From: Clostridia bacterium
GTDB lineage: Bacteria; Bacillota; Clostridia; Christensenellales; UBA1242
Length of the DNA stretch: 64,000 nt
Direction of reading: 5' to 3'
NCBI GenBank assembly: GCA_017399265.1
Contig: JAFQDL010000008.1
Location: forward strand, 1-64,000
Of this stretch, positions 54,177 to 62,396 are shown in pieces; position 1 is the first letter of the stretch; each line of letters begins with the position of its first letter. A program made the position numbers and the translations under genes. A model generated the notes under the pieces. It ran no database searches. It saw only the letters and a program-made list of their open reading frames with translations, and was not told where the DNA came from.

Positions 54177-55598
54177 ATGATTAAATTTGGAACGAGTGGC
54201 TTTAGGGGAATTATTGCAGATAATTTTACTAAAGAAAATGTACAAAAAATAGCATATGCAGTGGCTAATATCTTAATCAAAGAAGGCAAAACAGACAAAA
54301 CCATATCATTTGGCTATGACAATAGATTTATGGGTAAAGAATTTGCTGAGTGGATGAGTGAAGTATTGCTTGCACATGGGCTAAGGGTGGAGATGTATTC
54401 CAAGAGTGTTCCTTGTACACTTATTGCATACGAGGTAAAGCATAAACATTTAGGCTTATATATTACAGCTAGTCACAATCCATTCTATTATTCAGGTGTA
54501 AAGATTTTTGTAAATGGAGCCAAAGAGCCAGACAAAGAATTTACAGACAAGATAGAGAAGATTGCGAACAAGGTTAATGCTGCAAAGATACCGACTATGT
54601 CAATCGCAGATGCGGAGAAAAAGGGGCTAATTACATACACTGACAATATTAAAGGTTATTGTGATAATGTAGTGAAATTAGTAGGCACTAAGAACATCAA
54701 AGGCAGCGGTGTAAGAATATTATTCAATCCAATGCATGGTGCAACTAGTGAATGTACTAGATATATTTTTAAGAAATTAGGCTTAGAAGATGTAATAGTT
54801 ATGAACGAAAATCCTGATCCATATTTTGGTGGCGGCATGCCTGCTCCATATAAGCATAATCTAGGTGAACAAGTCAAAATGCTAAAGGCTAAAAAATGCG
54901 ACTTTGGTTTTGCCGTAGATGGTGACGGGGATAGGGTAACATTCATAGATAAGACTGGTGAAACATATGATTGTAACTATATCGCAGTAGTTATGTACTA
55001 TTATCTTGTAAAATATAGAAAATTCAAAGGGGATTTTGTAAGAAATATAGCCTTTACATCACTTCTTGACAAAGTAGTAAAATCCCTTGGTGGTAATATC
55101 CATACAGCACTTGTTGGATTTAAGAATGTCGCTAAAGGTTTGCAAAATACCAATTCTTTCATAGGTGCAGAGACCAATGGAATAGCATTCAAAGACCACG
55201 TGCTTCATAAAGATGGCATACTTTGCGGCCTAATGCTTGTAGATATTATCTGTGCTATGAAAAAGCCTTTATCTAGCATTATCAAAGCAATCAAAGAAGA
55301 ATACAACTATCCATGCGAAGAGGTGGAGTGTAATTACGAAACAACTGCAAGCCATAGAGATTACTTAAAGAAAAAAATCTATGATAAAAAAGAATTGCCA
55401 AAACTATCTCGTAAGATCTTAAAAGTAGATTACTCAGACGGCATGAAGATGTATTTTGAGAACGATTATTGGGCAATGGTGAGATTTTCTGGTACCGAGT
55501 GCGTAATGAGACTATTTGTAGAATTGGAGACTGCTGAAAAATCTTATGAGATGGTCAAAGAATTAGAAAAGTTTATAGAATTAACAGAAAGACAATAA
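54177..55598 (+). CDS. Phosphohexomutase (phosphoglucomutase/phosphomannomutase family)
   Basis: Moves a phosphate between C1 and C6 of a hexose. The 473-residue protein has the four-domain phosphohexomutase layout: FGTSGFRG at the start, the active Ser99 in TASHNP (97-102), the metal loop AVDGDGDRV, a sugar-specificity loop GAETNG in place of the more usual GE-S-G, and a C-terminal phosphate loop RFSGTECVMR. The unusual sugar loop leaves glucose, mannose or glucosamine open. Monocistronic. Confidence 0.85.
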   Translation: MIKFGTSGFRGIIADNFTKENVQKIAYAVANILIKEGKTDKTISFGYDNRFMGKEFAEWMSEVLLAHGLRVEMYSKSVPCTLIAYEVKHKHLGLYITASHNPFYYSGVKIFVNGAKEPDKEFTDKIEKIANKVNAAKIPTMSIADAEKKGLITYTDNIKGYCDNVVKLVGTKNIKGSGVRILFNPMHGATSECTRYIFKKLGLEDVIVMNENPDPYFGGGMPAPYKHNLGEQVKMLKAKKCDFGFAVDGDGDRVTFIDKTGETYDCNYIAVVMYYYLVKYRKFKGDFVRNIAFTSLLDKVVKSLGGNIHTALVGFKNVAKGLQNTNSFIGAETNGIAFKDHVLHKDGILCGLMLVDIICAMKKPLSSIIKAIKEEYNYPCEEVECNYETTASHRDYLKKKIYDKKELPKLSRKILKVDYSDGMKMYFENDYWAMVRFSGTECVMRLFVELETAEKSYEMVKELEKFIELTERQ

Positions 55599-55620
55599 AT
55601 ATAAATATCTGTATAACAAT

Positions 55621-55654
55621 AAATATCCACCAGCTGAGCTAGTGGATATTTTTT
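55621..55654 (+). terminator. Terminator of the phosphohexomutase gene
   Basis: AATATCCAC pairs with GTGGATATT, followed by T. Confidence 0.8.
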
Positions 55655-55672
55655 CATAAAAAAAATACCCTC

Positions 55673-55700
55673 TTGACAAACGTAAAATCTGTGGTACAAT
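55673..55700 (+). promoter_or_regulatory. Promoter of gene 55759
   Basis: TTGACA at 55673-55678 and TACAAT at 55695-55700, spacer 16. Confidence 0.65.
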
Positions 55701-55758
55701 ATAATAGAAGAATTTGGGCTTTGATAGAATGAAAAATGAACGGATTTAGGAGGATTTT

Positions 55759-56217
55759 ATGGAACAAAATATAAAACAAAAGGTTGCTGGTTTGCTAGTT
55801 AATGCAGCTGCATTAGCATCTTTATTGTCTACTGGAGTAGGTGCAGGGCAAATGATATACTATGGTATGGATGTTAGCAAATATGAGGCAATGGATAAAG
55901 AATTACATAACGAAAAAGTAGCAATCGTATCTAGTTATATTAGAAAAGATGCGTCCGCAGACCAAAATATAGACTCAAGACTAGATGTAATGTATCTACT
56001 TGCAGGGGATAGTTATAGAGAAAAAATAGTAGATGTAAGAGAAAGAGAAGTAGAAGTCTTGGAACATCTGATAGATGCATATGACCACTTGGGTGATGCT
56101 TCATTAATGTGTGGACTTAGTGCTGCTGCGGCTGTACCAACTCTATATGCTTGTACTGTGTTAGATGCGAAAGAAAGAAAGCAAAAAGAACTAGACCAAA
56201 ATGAGCAAAATATGTAA
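55759..56217 (+). CDS. Two-TM hypothetical protein with EQxM ending
   Basis: A 152-residue protein with a TM at about 10-35, a helical charged ectodomain, a second TM at about 113-133 and a tail ending NEQNM. The topology and ending match the two leftward genes at 52254 and 52869, so this is a third family member. AGGAGG precedes the ATG. Its own promoter and terminator make it a single-gene unit. Confidence 0.6.
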   Translation: MEQNIKQKVAGLLVNAAALASLLSTGVGAGQMIYYGMDVSKYEAMDKELHNEKVAIVSSYIRKDASADQNIDSRLDVMYLLAGDSYREKIVDVREREVEVLEHLIDAYDHLGDASLMCGLSAAAAVPTLYACTVLDAKERKQKELDQNEQNM

Positions 56218-56241
56218 ATAATGTACTTTGCAAAAACAACA

Positions 56242-56270
56242 AAAACACTTGAAACATAGTGTTTTTTCTT
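56242..56270 (+). terminator. Terminator of gene 55759
   Basis: AAAACACT (56242-56249) pairs with AGTGTTTT (56259-56266), followed by T-rich sequence. A near copy closes the next unit at 56831-56860. Confidence 0.75.
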
Positions 56271-56290
56271 TTTATAGTGTCAGTCAAATA

Positions 56291-56318
56291 TTGACTATTA
56301 CAATTCTAATGATACAAT
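56291..56318 (+). promoter_or_regulatory. Promoter of the 56362/56427 unit
   Basis: TTGACT at 56291-56296 and TACAAT at 56313-56318, spacer 16. Confidence 0.55.
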
Positions 56319-56361
56319 CATAATATAAAAATTTTACATATTTAAGGAGATGTGTTATTAT

Positions 56362-56412
56362 ATGAGTATAAAAAATAGTATTTTAAAGACTGGCTCTTGG
56401 ATAATTGGTTGA
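56362..56412 (+). CDS. Possible 16-codon leader peptide
   Basis: ATG 56362 follows AAGGAG by 12 bases and encodes 16 residues ending GSWIIG before a TGA, fifteen bases upstream of the gene at 56427. The spacing is long and the peptide matches nothing I know. It could be a translated leader or chance. Confidence 0.25.
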   Translation: MSIKNSILKTGSWIIG

Positions 56413-56426
56413 TTATAGAGGTATAA

Positions 56427-56807
56427 ATGAAATTCTTGGACAAGGTTAAGCTTATTAAAGATAATGAAGGTTTGAATAGACAAGGTATATTTAAAGGAAT
56501 GATTGGTAGAATTTGTGATGCGGAGATTAGAGATAATTGTTTTCATATCTGCTTTGAGGATCAAAGACTTTTTAATAAAAAATTTAATATAACAGAAAGT
56601 AATATGCGTAATTTGCAAGATGATATATTTGCAGTAATCAAAATTGAAGATGTCGAGCTGGTGGAAAGTTTTAACTTAACAGATGAAGAAATTTTACAAG
56701 CATTACCTAAAAATAATATTAATTGGTGGTGCAAGGTTGAAGATGGTTATATATTAAATTTAAAAGGCGATAAAAAAAATAAAACACCTTACAATTATAA
56801 CTCTTAG
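56427..56807 (+). CDS. Hypothetical protein, possible SH3-like N-terminus
   Basis: A 126-residue acidic soluble protein. The start FLDKVKLIKDNEGLNRQGIFKGMIGRICD has the D-x-V-x-L-I ... G-x-x-K-G-x-x-G-x-I pattern of small SH3-like proteins such as DUF4926 and some toxin-immunity proteins. No TM. No toxin gene lies beside it. AGAGG precedes the ATG. Function open. Confidence 0.5.
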   Translation: MKFLDKVKLIKDNEGLNRQGIFKGMIGRICDAEIRDNCFHICFEDQRLFNKKFNITESNMRNLQDDIFAVIKIEDVELVESFNLTDEEILQALPKNNINWWCKVEDGYILNLKGDKKNKTPYNYNS

Positions 56808-56833
56808 CGTTATCTGCTTTTATTAAAAACAAA

Positions 56834-56861
56834 AAAAACACTTGAAATATAGTGTTTTTTT
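56834..56861 (+). terminator. Terminator of gene 56427
   Basis: AAAACACT-type stem with AGTGTTTT and a run of T, almost the same hairpin as at 56242. Confidence 0.7.
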
Positions 56862-56894
56862 GATATTTTGCATAATATGGGTGATAAATATAAA

Positions 56895-56930
56895 AAAAGT
56901 GTATATAGGATAGACCTTTATACACTATTT
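56895..56930 (-). terminator. Terminator of rnj
   Basis: GTGTATA pairs with TATACAC. On the minus strand the right arm is followed by seven T. It starts just past the rnj stop. Confidence 0.7.
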
Positions 56931-56933
56931 TTA

Positions 56934-58595
56934 TTAAACTGTTGGCACAATGATAGGAATGATTATTGGCTTTCTTTTTAAGTTCTTAAAGAATAAATTG
57001 CCAAGATTTTTCTTTATTGCGTCTTTGATTAGGCTCCAATCATTAGATTTGAAATCTGCATTGATAATGGTATTGATTACTAAATCTTTAGCTTCTTCGA
57101 TTATATTGGCATTGTCGCCGCCATAAATAAAGCCTTTTGTTACAATATCTGGCTTAGATGTAAGAACAAACCTCTTAGAAGATATTGTAAGAACTACTAC
57201 ACATAGGCCTTCTGTTGCTAGTTGCATACGATCTCTTTGTACAGCGCCGTTTGCTGAACTTATGTCAAGTCCGTCTATCAATTTAATTCCGGCAGGTACT
57301 GGGTTAATTTTCTTGATGGAGTTTGTGCCTATTTGTATGCAGTCGCCAAGATCAGGGATAACAATGTTTCTTTCGTTCATACCAAGGTCGTTTGCGATAT
57401 TGGCATGTGCTCTTAAATGTCTGAATTCGCCGTGTACAGGAACAAAGAATTTTGGCTTAACGATAGAGTGTATCATTTTTAATTCCTCTTGATAAGAGTG
57501 TCCAGATACGTGAACTTCCGCCAATGACTCATATATTACACCAGCACCTTTCTTATAAAGGTCGTTAATAACTTCGCCGATTTCTTTTTCGTTTCCAGGA
57601 ATTGCAGAAGCAGAGAAGATAACATAGTCGTTATTTGTGATCTCTACTTTAGGGAATTCTCCTCTAGCCATTCTAGATAGGGCAGAGTTTGGCTCTCCTT
57701 GGCTACCTGTGCAAATGATACAGATTTTGTCATCATCATATTTGTTAAGTGAGCCAATATCTGTAATGTTTTCTCTATTGTATCTAAGCTCACCAATCTT
57801 GCTTGCTGTCTCACAAACATTTTGCATGCTACGACCAGAGAAAACTGTCTTTCTTCCGTACTTTTCACAAATATCTAGTATTTGTTGAATTCTGTGAACG
57901 TTACTTGCAAATGTTGCTATAATTATTCTTTTTTGCTTGTTTTGAGCAAATAATCCGTCTAGTGTTGCACCTACTTTTTTCTCACTCATACTAAATCCAG
58001 GACGTTCTGCATTAGTAGAGTCAGCAGTAAGTAACAATACTCCTTTCTTGCCTATTTCTGCTAGTCTTATTAGGTCCATAGGCTCGCCATCTATTGGAGT
58101 AAAGTCCATTTTGAAGTCTCCAGTATGGAACCATACACCACATGGAGTGGTAATAGCTAGAGCCATTGATCCAGAAATAGAGTGGGTAACCTTAACAAAT
58201 TCAATAGTAAAGCAACCAGCTTTAACTACGCTTTTGTTCTTAACTACATTTGTTTTAAATTTCTTCTTATGTTCTCTTAGTTTGTTGTCGATAAGGGCAG
58301 CAGATAATCTAGATGCGTACACAGGTGCATTAAGTTCTTGCATTAGATAAGGCAATGATCCAATATGGTCTTCGTGACCGTGAGTGATTACTACTGCTTT
58401 TACTTTGTGTTTGTTTCTTAGCACGTAAGAGAAATCGGGGATAACAAGGTCGATACCTGGCATGTCATCATTGGGGAATGCAACACCAGAGTCGATTATT
58501 ATCATGTCGTCGCCATACTCTAGGCACATCATATTCTTTCCGACTTCGCCAACTCCGCCTAAAAACGATAATTTTAGTTGTGAATTGTTTCTCAT
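56934..58595 (-). CDS. rnj: Ribonuclease J
   Basis: A 5'-exo- and endonuclease of the metallo-beta-lactamase/beta-CASP family that matures and degrades RNA in Gram-positive bacteria. The 553-residue protein is of normal length. The zinc ligands are in HGHEDHIGSLP (72-82) and the later THSISGS and HTGDFKMD. The beta-CASP domain has FASNVHRIQ, STGSQGEPN-like ICTGSQGEP and SGHSYQEEL. RNase J1 and J2 types cannot be told apart by eye; only one gene is in the window. A GGAGA site precedes the ATG. Confidence 0.94.
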   Translation of the reverse strand: MRNNSQLKLSFLGGVGEVGKNMMCLEYGDDMIIIDSGVAFPNDDMPGIDLVIPDFSYVLRNKHKVKAVVITHGHEDHIGSLPYLMQELNAPVYASRLSAALIDNKLREHKKKFKTNVVKNKSVVKAGCFTIEFVKVTHSISGSMALAITTPCGVWFHTGDFKMDFTPIDGEPMDLIRLAEIGKKGVLLLTADSTNAERPGFSMSEKKVGATLDGLFAQNKQKRIIIATFASNVHRIQQILDICEKYGRKTVFSGRSMQNVCETASKIGELRYNRENITDIGSLNKYDDDKICIICTGSQGEPNSALSRMARGEFPKVEITNNDYVIFSASAIPGNEKEIGEVINDLYKKGAGVIYESLAEVHVSGHSYQEELKMIHSIVKPKFFVPVHGEFRHLRAHANIANDLGMNERNIVIPDLGDCIQIGTNSIKKINPVPAGIKLIDGLDISSANGAVQRDRMQLATEGLCVVVLTISSKRFVLTSKPDIVTKGFIYGGDNANIIEEAKDLVINTIINADFKSNDWSLIKDAIKKNLGNLFFKNLKRKPIIIPIIVPTV

Positions 58596-59095
58596 ATATT
58601 TCTCCTTAAAATAAATTATTTATATTAATATTTTAGTTAACGCTTGCTATTGCAAAAATACACCTATATTTAGATGTTTTATAATGTTTTGCAAATTAAT
58701 AAATTAGTATTTAAAATGCAAAAAAATAGCACAAAAAAATCCATTTCACAAATTTTTCATAACCCAAAAATCATGATATATTTAACTTATGTATCAGTTA
58801 CGTCCAAATCCCGTTGACTTGTTCTACTTGCATACATAATTTATCGAAAGTATTTTAGTCGAATAATGATTAAATATATCTTAACTTTTGCAATTAATAC
58901 ATAAAGTTAAACCAAAACTAAATATATGATACACTAAAATTCTTACATTTGCAATAGTTTATTTAAGTTTTTTTTAAAAGAGATTGTAAATTTTTGTTAA
59001 TGAGCCAAATTCTGAAAAAATAATTTGCTGTTTTTCATCGAATAATATATACTAATACATGAAATATTATAATTACACGATTAGGAGTCGAGTTT
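58596..59095. other. 500-base AT-rich intergenic region between rnj and 59096
   Basis: No ORF. Between the divergent genes there is a possible rightward promoter TTGACT near 58818 with an AT-rich -10 about 17 bases on, and a dyad (TTAACTTT ... AAAGTTAA) near 58880-58909. A better-placed promoter for the next gene is at 59025-59053. Nothing else supported. Confidence 0.5.
59025..59053 (+). promoter_or_regulatory. Promoter of gene 59096
   Basis: TTGCTG at 59025-59030 and TATACT at 59048-59053, spacer 17. Confidence 0.55.
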
Positions 59096-61192
59096 ATGGC
59101 AAAGGTTGAGACAAGGTCTCTAGAAGCTATACAAAAAGATTTAAATGCTGTTGTGACTAGTATTATGGACGGAAGAAATCACGTCAGTGTTTGGGAAAGG
59201 TATATAAAGCTAGATGACGAACTTAGGACTTATTGTAAATTCACAAAGAATGTAGATAAGAAAAAAATGGGTGATGCGCTAAGAAAGAGTAATAGCGAAT
59301 TTGTTTATTCTAAGATAAGACGTGATGTGAAATTCTCTGTGGAGTTTGACACACACCCATATATCTTAGCTCATGCGCATGTTAAAGCGGATTTGCAAGA
59401 AAAGAAAATACCAAATAATATAACCAATATCAAATCTTTTATGCATACTGTCAATATGCAAAAGATAGATAGGACTATAACCACTACAGTAGATAAATTA
59501 AAACAAGACCTTAATAATGCAATAGAAAAAGGCAGCCCATCTGATATAACGGCGGTTGTTTCTCAATTTAGGTCTATTCAAGACGAAATGGAAGGTAAGA
59601 TTATTAATGCAGATGTTGCAAGCCTTGTAGATACTTTTTCTAGAGTAAAGGATATATTAGGAGTGGCTATTGCACAGGTTTTATCTGATCATATGCAAAG
59701 CGGCAAGTTGGATACGGAGACATGTGCCAATGTTATTAAGTCTGCTGTTAAGGGCAAAGATTATGTGGATATGTTAGTTTTCAATGCTATTAACGATGGT
59801 TTTTTGATTATTGGTAAAGAAGATTTGTGGAACAAGGTAGGAAACTATATTGTAGACGAAATTGAAAAAGATGCAACATCTTTTGAAATAGCAGATGAGT
59901 ATACGAAACCGCTACAAGTGCTTGGAATGTATGATGATAAGTTTGGACCAAGCTATGAACCGCCATCTGCTGATGTTGTGAAAGGCAAATATGAGCCACC
60001 AACAGCAGTACTTGAAGAAGAGAAAAAAGAGTATGAGCCACCAACTGCAGAAAGTGTATCAGAAAAGAAACCAAAGGTACATGCAGCAAGGGGAGACTCT
60101 ACTGTAGATAGAGTAGACTTGCTAGATAATATAAGGCATTTTAGAGCAGAGGGAAAGACGCTTATTGCTTCTACACCAAACAAAGATGATGTTACTAAAA
60201 AAGACCAGTTTCAAAGATATGTTGGCATAGACAGATTAGCAGAGAAGATTGGTGGGGCAAAACTTGTAACACAAGAAGATTTTTCAGAACTTGTGCAAGG
60301 ATTGTTAAAAGGAGCTAAGACTGGATATAACGAAATAACAATTAAAGTCAAAGGACAAAGAACTGGACAAAAAGAAGGGGAAAACGTTATAGATATAGTT
60401 GTCAAGCGGGACTCCAAAGGTAATGCTATTGTTAACGAAGAATTAATGAGAAATCTTAACAAAGCGTTAGCCACACAGACATCTTTAGCAATTACGCAAG
60501 GTGAAAAAAGCTTCCATGATGTCACGATTGATGAAAAAGACGCTAAAGGGGAAACTTTGTCTATATCTTCTGCAAAAATCAATTTAGGAAGTGGAAAGAA
60601 AGAGGCTTTTATGCAACCGGATAAAGCAACTATTTATCATGCAATTCAGGGTTTTGAGATAGAGGGCTTAGATGGACCAAGAGAAATAGATCCGTTGCCA
60701 GAGTATACCACACCTTTGAAACGGCAAAAGTATGAACCTTGGAAAGTGAACAAGCCTCTGATGACAGGTGTTGCTGAACCTCCTGCGGATCCAGCAGAAG
60801 AGGAGAAAAAAGGAAAAACACCAAAAGCAAAACTTGACAAGATTCAAAATAAGAAATTTAGGAACGCTTTAATTTGTGGGGCGTTGGCTACAGCATCTGT
60901 AGGTTTAGGAATGTTTGCTCCAGAAATATTACCAGCAATTGCTTCCGCGCCACCTCTTGTGCAGACATTGGCAACACCTATTACACTTTGGACGCAAGTC
61001 ATGGCTAATTCCTTGCAAGTAGGAGAGAGTGCGACATTTGGACATCTAGCAAAACAATTGATTGCTGGTGGAGCCGCTGTTGCTTTCGCTACATGGGCAG
61101 GCGGTAAGATAGATAAGGCAAAAGAAGAAAAACAAGATAGACGAAATAGGGAAATATTAGCTAGAAATAGGGGTATGGAACTAGGAGATTAA
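59096..61192 (+). CDS. Large hypothetical protein with YEPPTA repeats and C-terminal TMs
   Basis: A 698-residue protein with no signal peptide. Residues 1-285 are helical and charged. A linker at about 288-325 carries three YEPP(S/T)A motifs separated by charged spacers. A middle domain (about 330-560) has no recognised motif. A second Pro/Lys linker precedes two hydrophobic helices (about 595-625 and 660-678) and a basic tail. The layout is that of a tail-anchored scaffold facing the cytoplasm. AGGAG precedes the ATG. It is 20 bases from the DUF1292-like gene. Confidence 0.6.
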   Translation: MAKVETRSLEAIQKDLNAVVTSIMDGRNHVSVWERYIKLDDELRTYCKFTKNVDKKKMGDALRKSNSEFVYSKIRRDVKFSVEFDTHPYILAHAHVKADLQEKKIPNNITNIKSFMHTVNMQKIDRTITTTVDKLKQDLNNAIEKGSPSDITAVVSQFRSIQDEMEGKIINADVASLVDTFSRVKDILGVAIAQVLSDHMQSGKLDTETCANVIKSAVKGKDYVDMLVFNAINDGFLIIGKEDLWNKVGNYIVDEIEKDATSFEIADEYTKPLQVLGMYDDKFGPSYEPPSADVVKGKYEPPTAVLEEEKKEYEPPTAESVSEKKPKVHAARGDSTVDRVDLLDNIRHFRAEGKTLIASTPNKDDVTKKDQFQRYVGIDRLAEKIGGAKLVTQEDFSELVQGLLKGAKTGYNEITIKVKGQRTGQKEGENVIDIVVKRDSKGNAIVNEELMRNLNKALATQTSLAITQGEKSFHDVTIDEKDAKGETLSISSAKINLGSGKKEAFMQPDKATIYHAIQGFEIEGLDGPREIDPLPEYTTPLKRQKYEPWKVNKPLMTGVAEPPADPAEEEKKGKTPKAKLDKIQNKKFRNALICGALATASVGLGMFAPEILPAIASAPPLVQTLATPITLWTQVMANSLQVGESATFGHLAKQLIAGGAAVAFATWAGGKIDKAKEEKQDRRNREILARNRGMELGD

Positions 61193-61212
61193 TATTATAG
61201 GAGATAGAAAAA

Positions 61213-61743
61213 ATGGAAGTTAATGAATTAATAAGAGTGGAAGGTAAGAAGATAATTTTGCTTGAGAGAGTGGTTTACAATAGGCACTATTACTATATAG
61301 CCGCTGAATTAAATGAAGAAAATGCTTTTGCAAACAAATACGCTATTTTGAAGGAACTAAGATCAGATGGCAAAAGATATCTAGAAAAGATCAAAGACCA
61401 AGCAGAGTTTAAGGCTGTATACGATATATTAGAAAAAGAATACGATACATTGACTCAAGAACTAGAAACCTTTATGAAAGTGGGTACTGTTGTGGAGATA
61501 TTAGACAGAGAATATATACTTCTAGATTATATTGCTTATGCTGATGATATTTATATGGTATTCTCAACAACTATCAAACCATTGGATATTAGAGTTGCAA
61601 GACTGGAATATGATGAGAATGATGAGAGAAAATATGTAGATGTGACAGAAAGCGATATTACAATGAATATCCTAAAAATTCACGCTATTACCCATACAGA
61701 CAAGCCAAAATTTGACACAATGAATATTAAATTTGAAGGATAA
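61213..61743 (+). CDS. DUF1292-like protein
   Basis: A 176-residue acidic protein formed of two similar halves, about 1-80 and 85-165, each with a strand pair of the type VEILDREYILLDYIAY and a charged helix. DUF1292 proteins (YrzB in Bacillus) sit beside trmR and the U32 genes, as here. Function unknown. A hairpin at 61749-61773 lies between it and trmR. Confidence 0.55.
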   Translation: MEVNELIRVEGKKIILLERVVYNRHYYYIAAELNEENAFANKYAILKELRSDGKRYLEKIKDQAEFKAVYDILEKEYDTLTQELETFMKVGTVVEILDREYILLDYIAYADDIYMVFSTTIKPLDIRVARLEYDENDERKYVDVTESDITMNILKIHAITHTDKPKFDTMNIKFEG

Positions 61744-61748
61744 AGTCA

Positions 61749-61773
61749 CATAGGCAAAGAATATTTGCCTATG
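61749..61773 (+). promoter_or_regulatory. Intercistronic hairpin before trmR
   Basis: CATAGGCAAA pairs perfectly with TTTGCCTATG around GAATA. It is not followed by a proper T run, so it is a weak terminator, RNA-processing site or mRNA stabiliser between the DUF1292-like gene and trmR. Confidence 0.5.
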
Positions 61774-61799
61774 AACTTTTGTCTTTAAGGGGATTTTGT

Positions 61800-62396
61800 A
61801 TGAATATTACGGAGAAACTTAATATATTAGAAACTTACGCAAAAGAGAACAAAGTACCTATTGTAAGGCCAAAGACTGCTGCTAAATTAAGAGAAGTCGT
61901 TGAGTCTAACAAGCCTAAAAATGTCTTGGAGATAGGTACAGCTATTGGATACTCGGCAATGCTTATGGCAAGTGCAATGCAATGCGATGGTAAAATAACT
62001 ACTATTGAAAAAGATGAAGAAAGATATAATTTAGCCCTTGAAAATATCAAAGATATAGATTATAATATAGACTGCGTATTGGGAGATGCTTTTGTAATAT
62101 TGCAGCAATTTAAGGAAGAGGGAAGAAAGTTCGACTTTGTATTCCTTGATGGTCCTAAAGGGTTTTACTTTAGATATCTCAATATTATAGAAGATTTGCT
62201 AGAAGATGGCGGTTGTATATTTGCAGACAATATATCCTTTTTTGGTATGGTGCCAAGTGGTATTTATCCACATAGACACAAAACAATCGTAGTTAGTCTT
62301 CAGAATTATTTGAAAAAGGTCAGTCTTCCACCATACAAAACGACAATAGAGTACGATATCGAGGACGGATACGCTATTACGTATAAGGAGAAATAA
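61800..62396 (+). CDS. trmR: tRNA 5-hydroxyuridine-34 methyltransferase TrmR
   Basis: A SAM-dependent O-methyltransferase that turns ho5U34 into mo5U34 at the tRNA wobble position in Bacillus (YrrM). I start at ATG 61800, six bases after AAGGGGA; a TTG at 61779 contains that site. The 198-residue protein has NVLEIGTAIGYSAMLMASAM (SAM motif I), ITTIEKDEER and FDFVFLDGPKG. Its neighbour trhP makes the hydroxyuridine substrate, which supports this call over a catechol methylase. It overlaps trhP by one base. Confidence 0.8.
   Translation: MNITEKLNILETYAKENKVPIVRPKTAAKLREVVESNKPKNVLEIGTAIGYSAMLMASAMQCDGKITTIEKDEERYNLALENIKDIDYNIDCVLGDAFVILQQFKEEGRKFDFVFLDGPKGFYFRYLNIIEDLLEDGGCIFADNISFFGMVPSGIYPHRHKTIVVSLQNYLKKVSLPPYKTTIEYDIEDGYAITYKEK

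Noticed and set aside
59808..60582. Several long leftward open frames opposite the 59096 gene
   Set aside because: They have no start sites with a ribosome site, and the sense frame is continuous with better codon use; they are antisense shadows.
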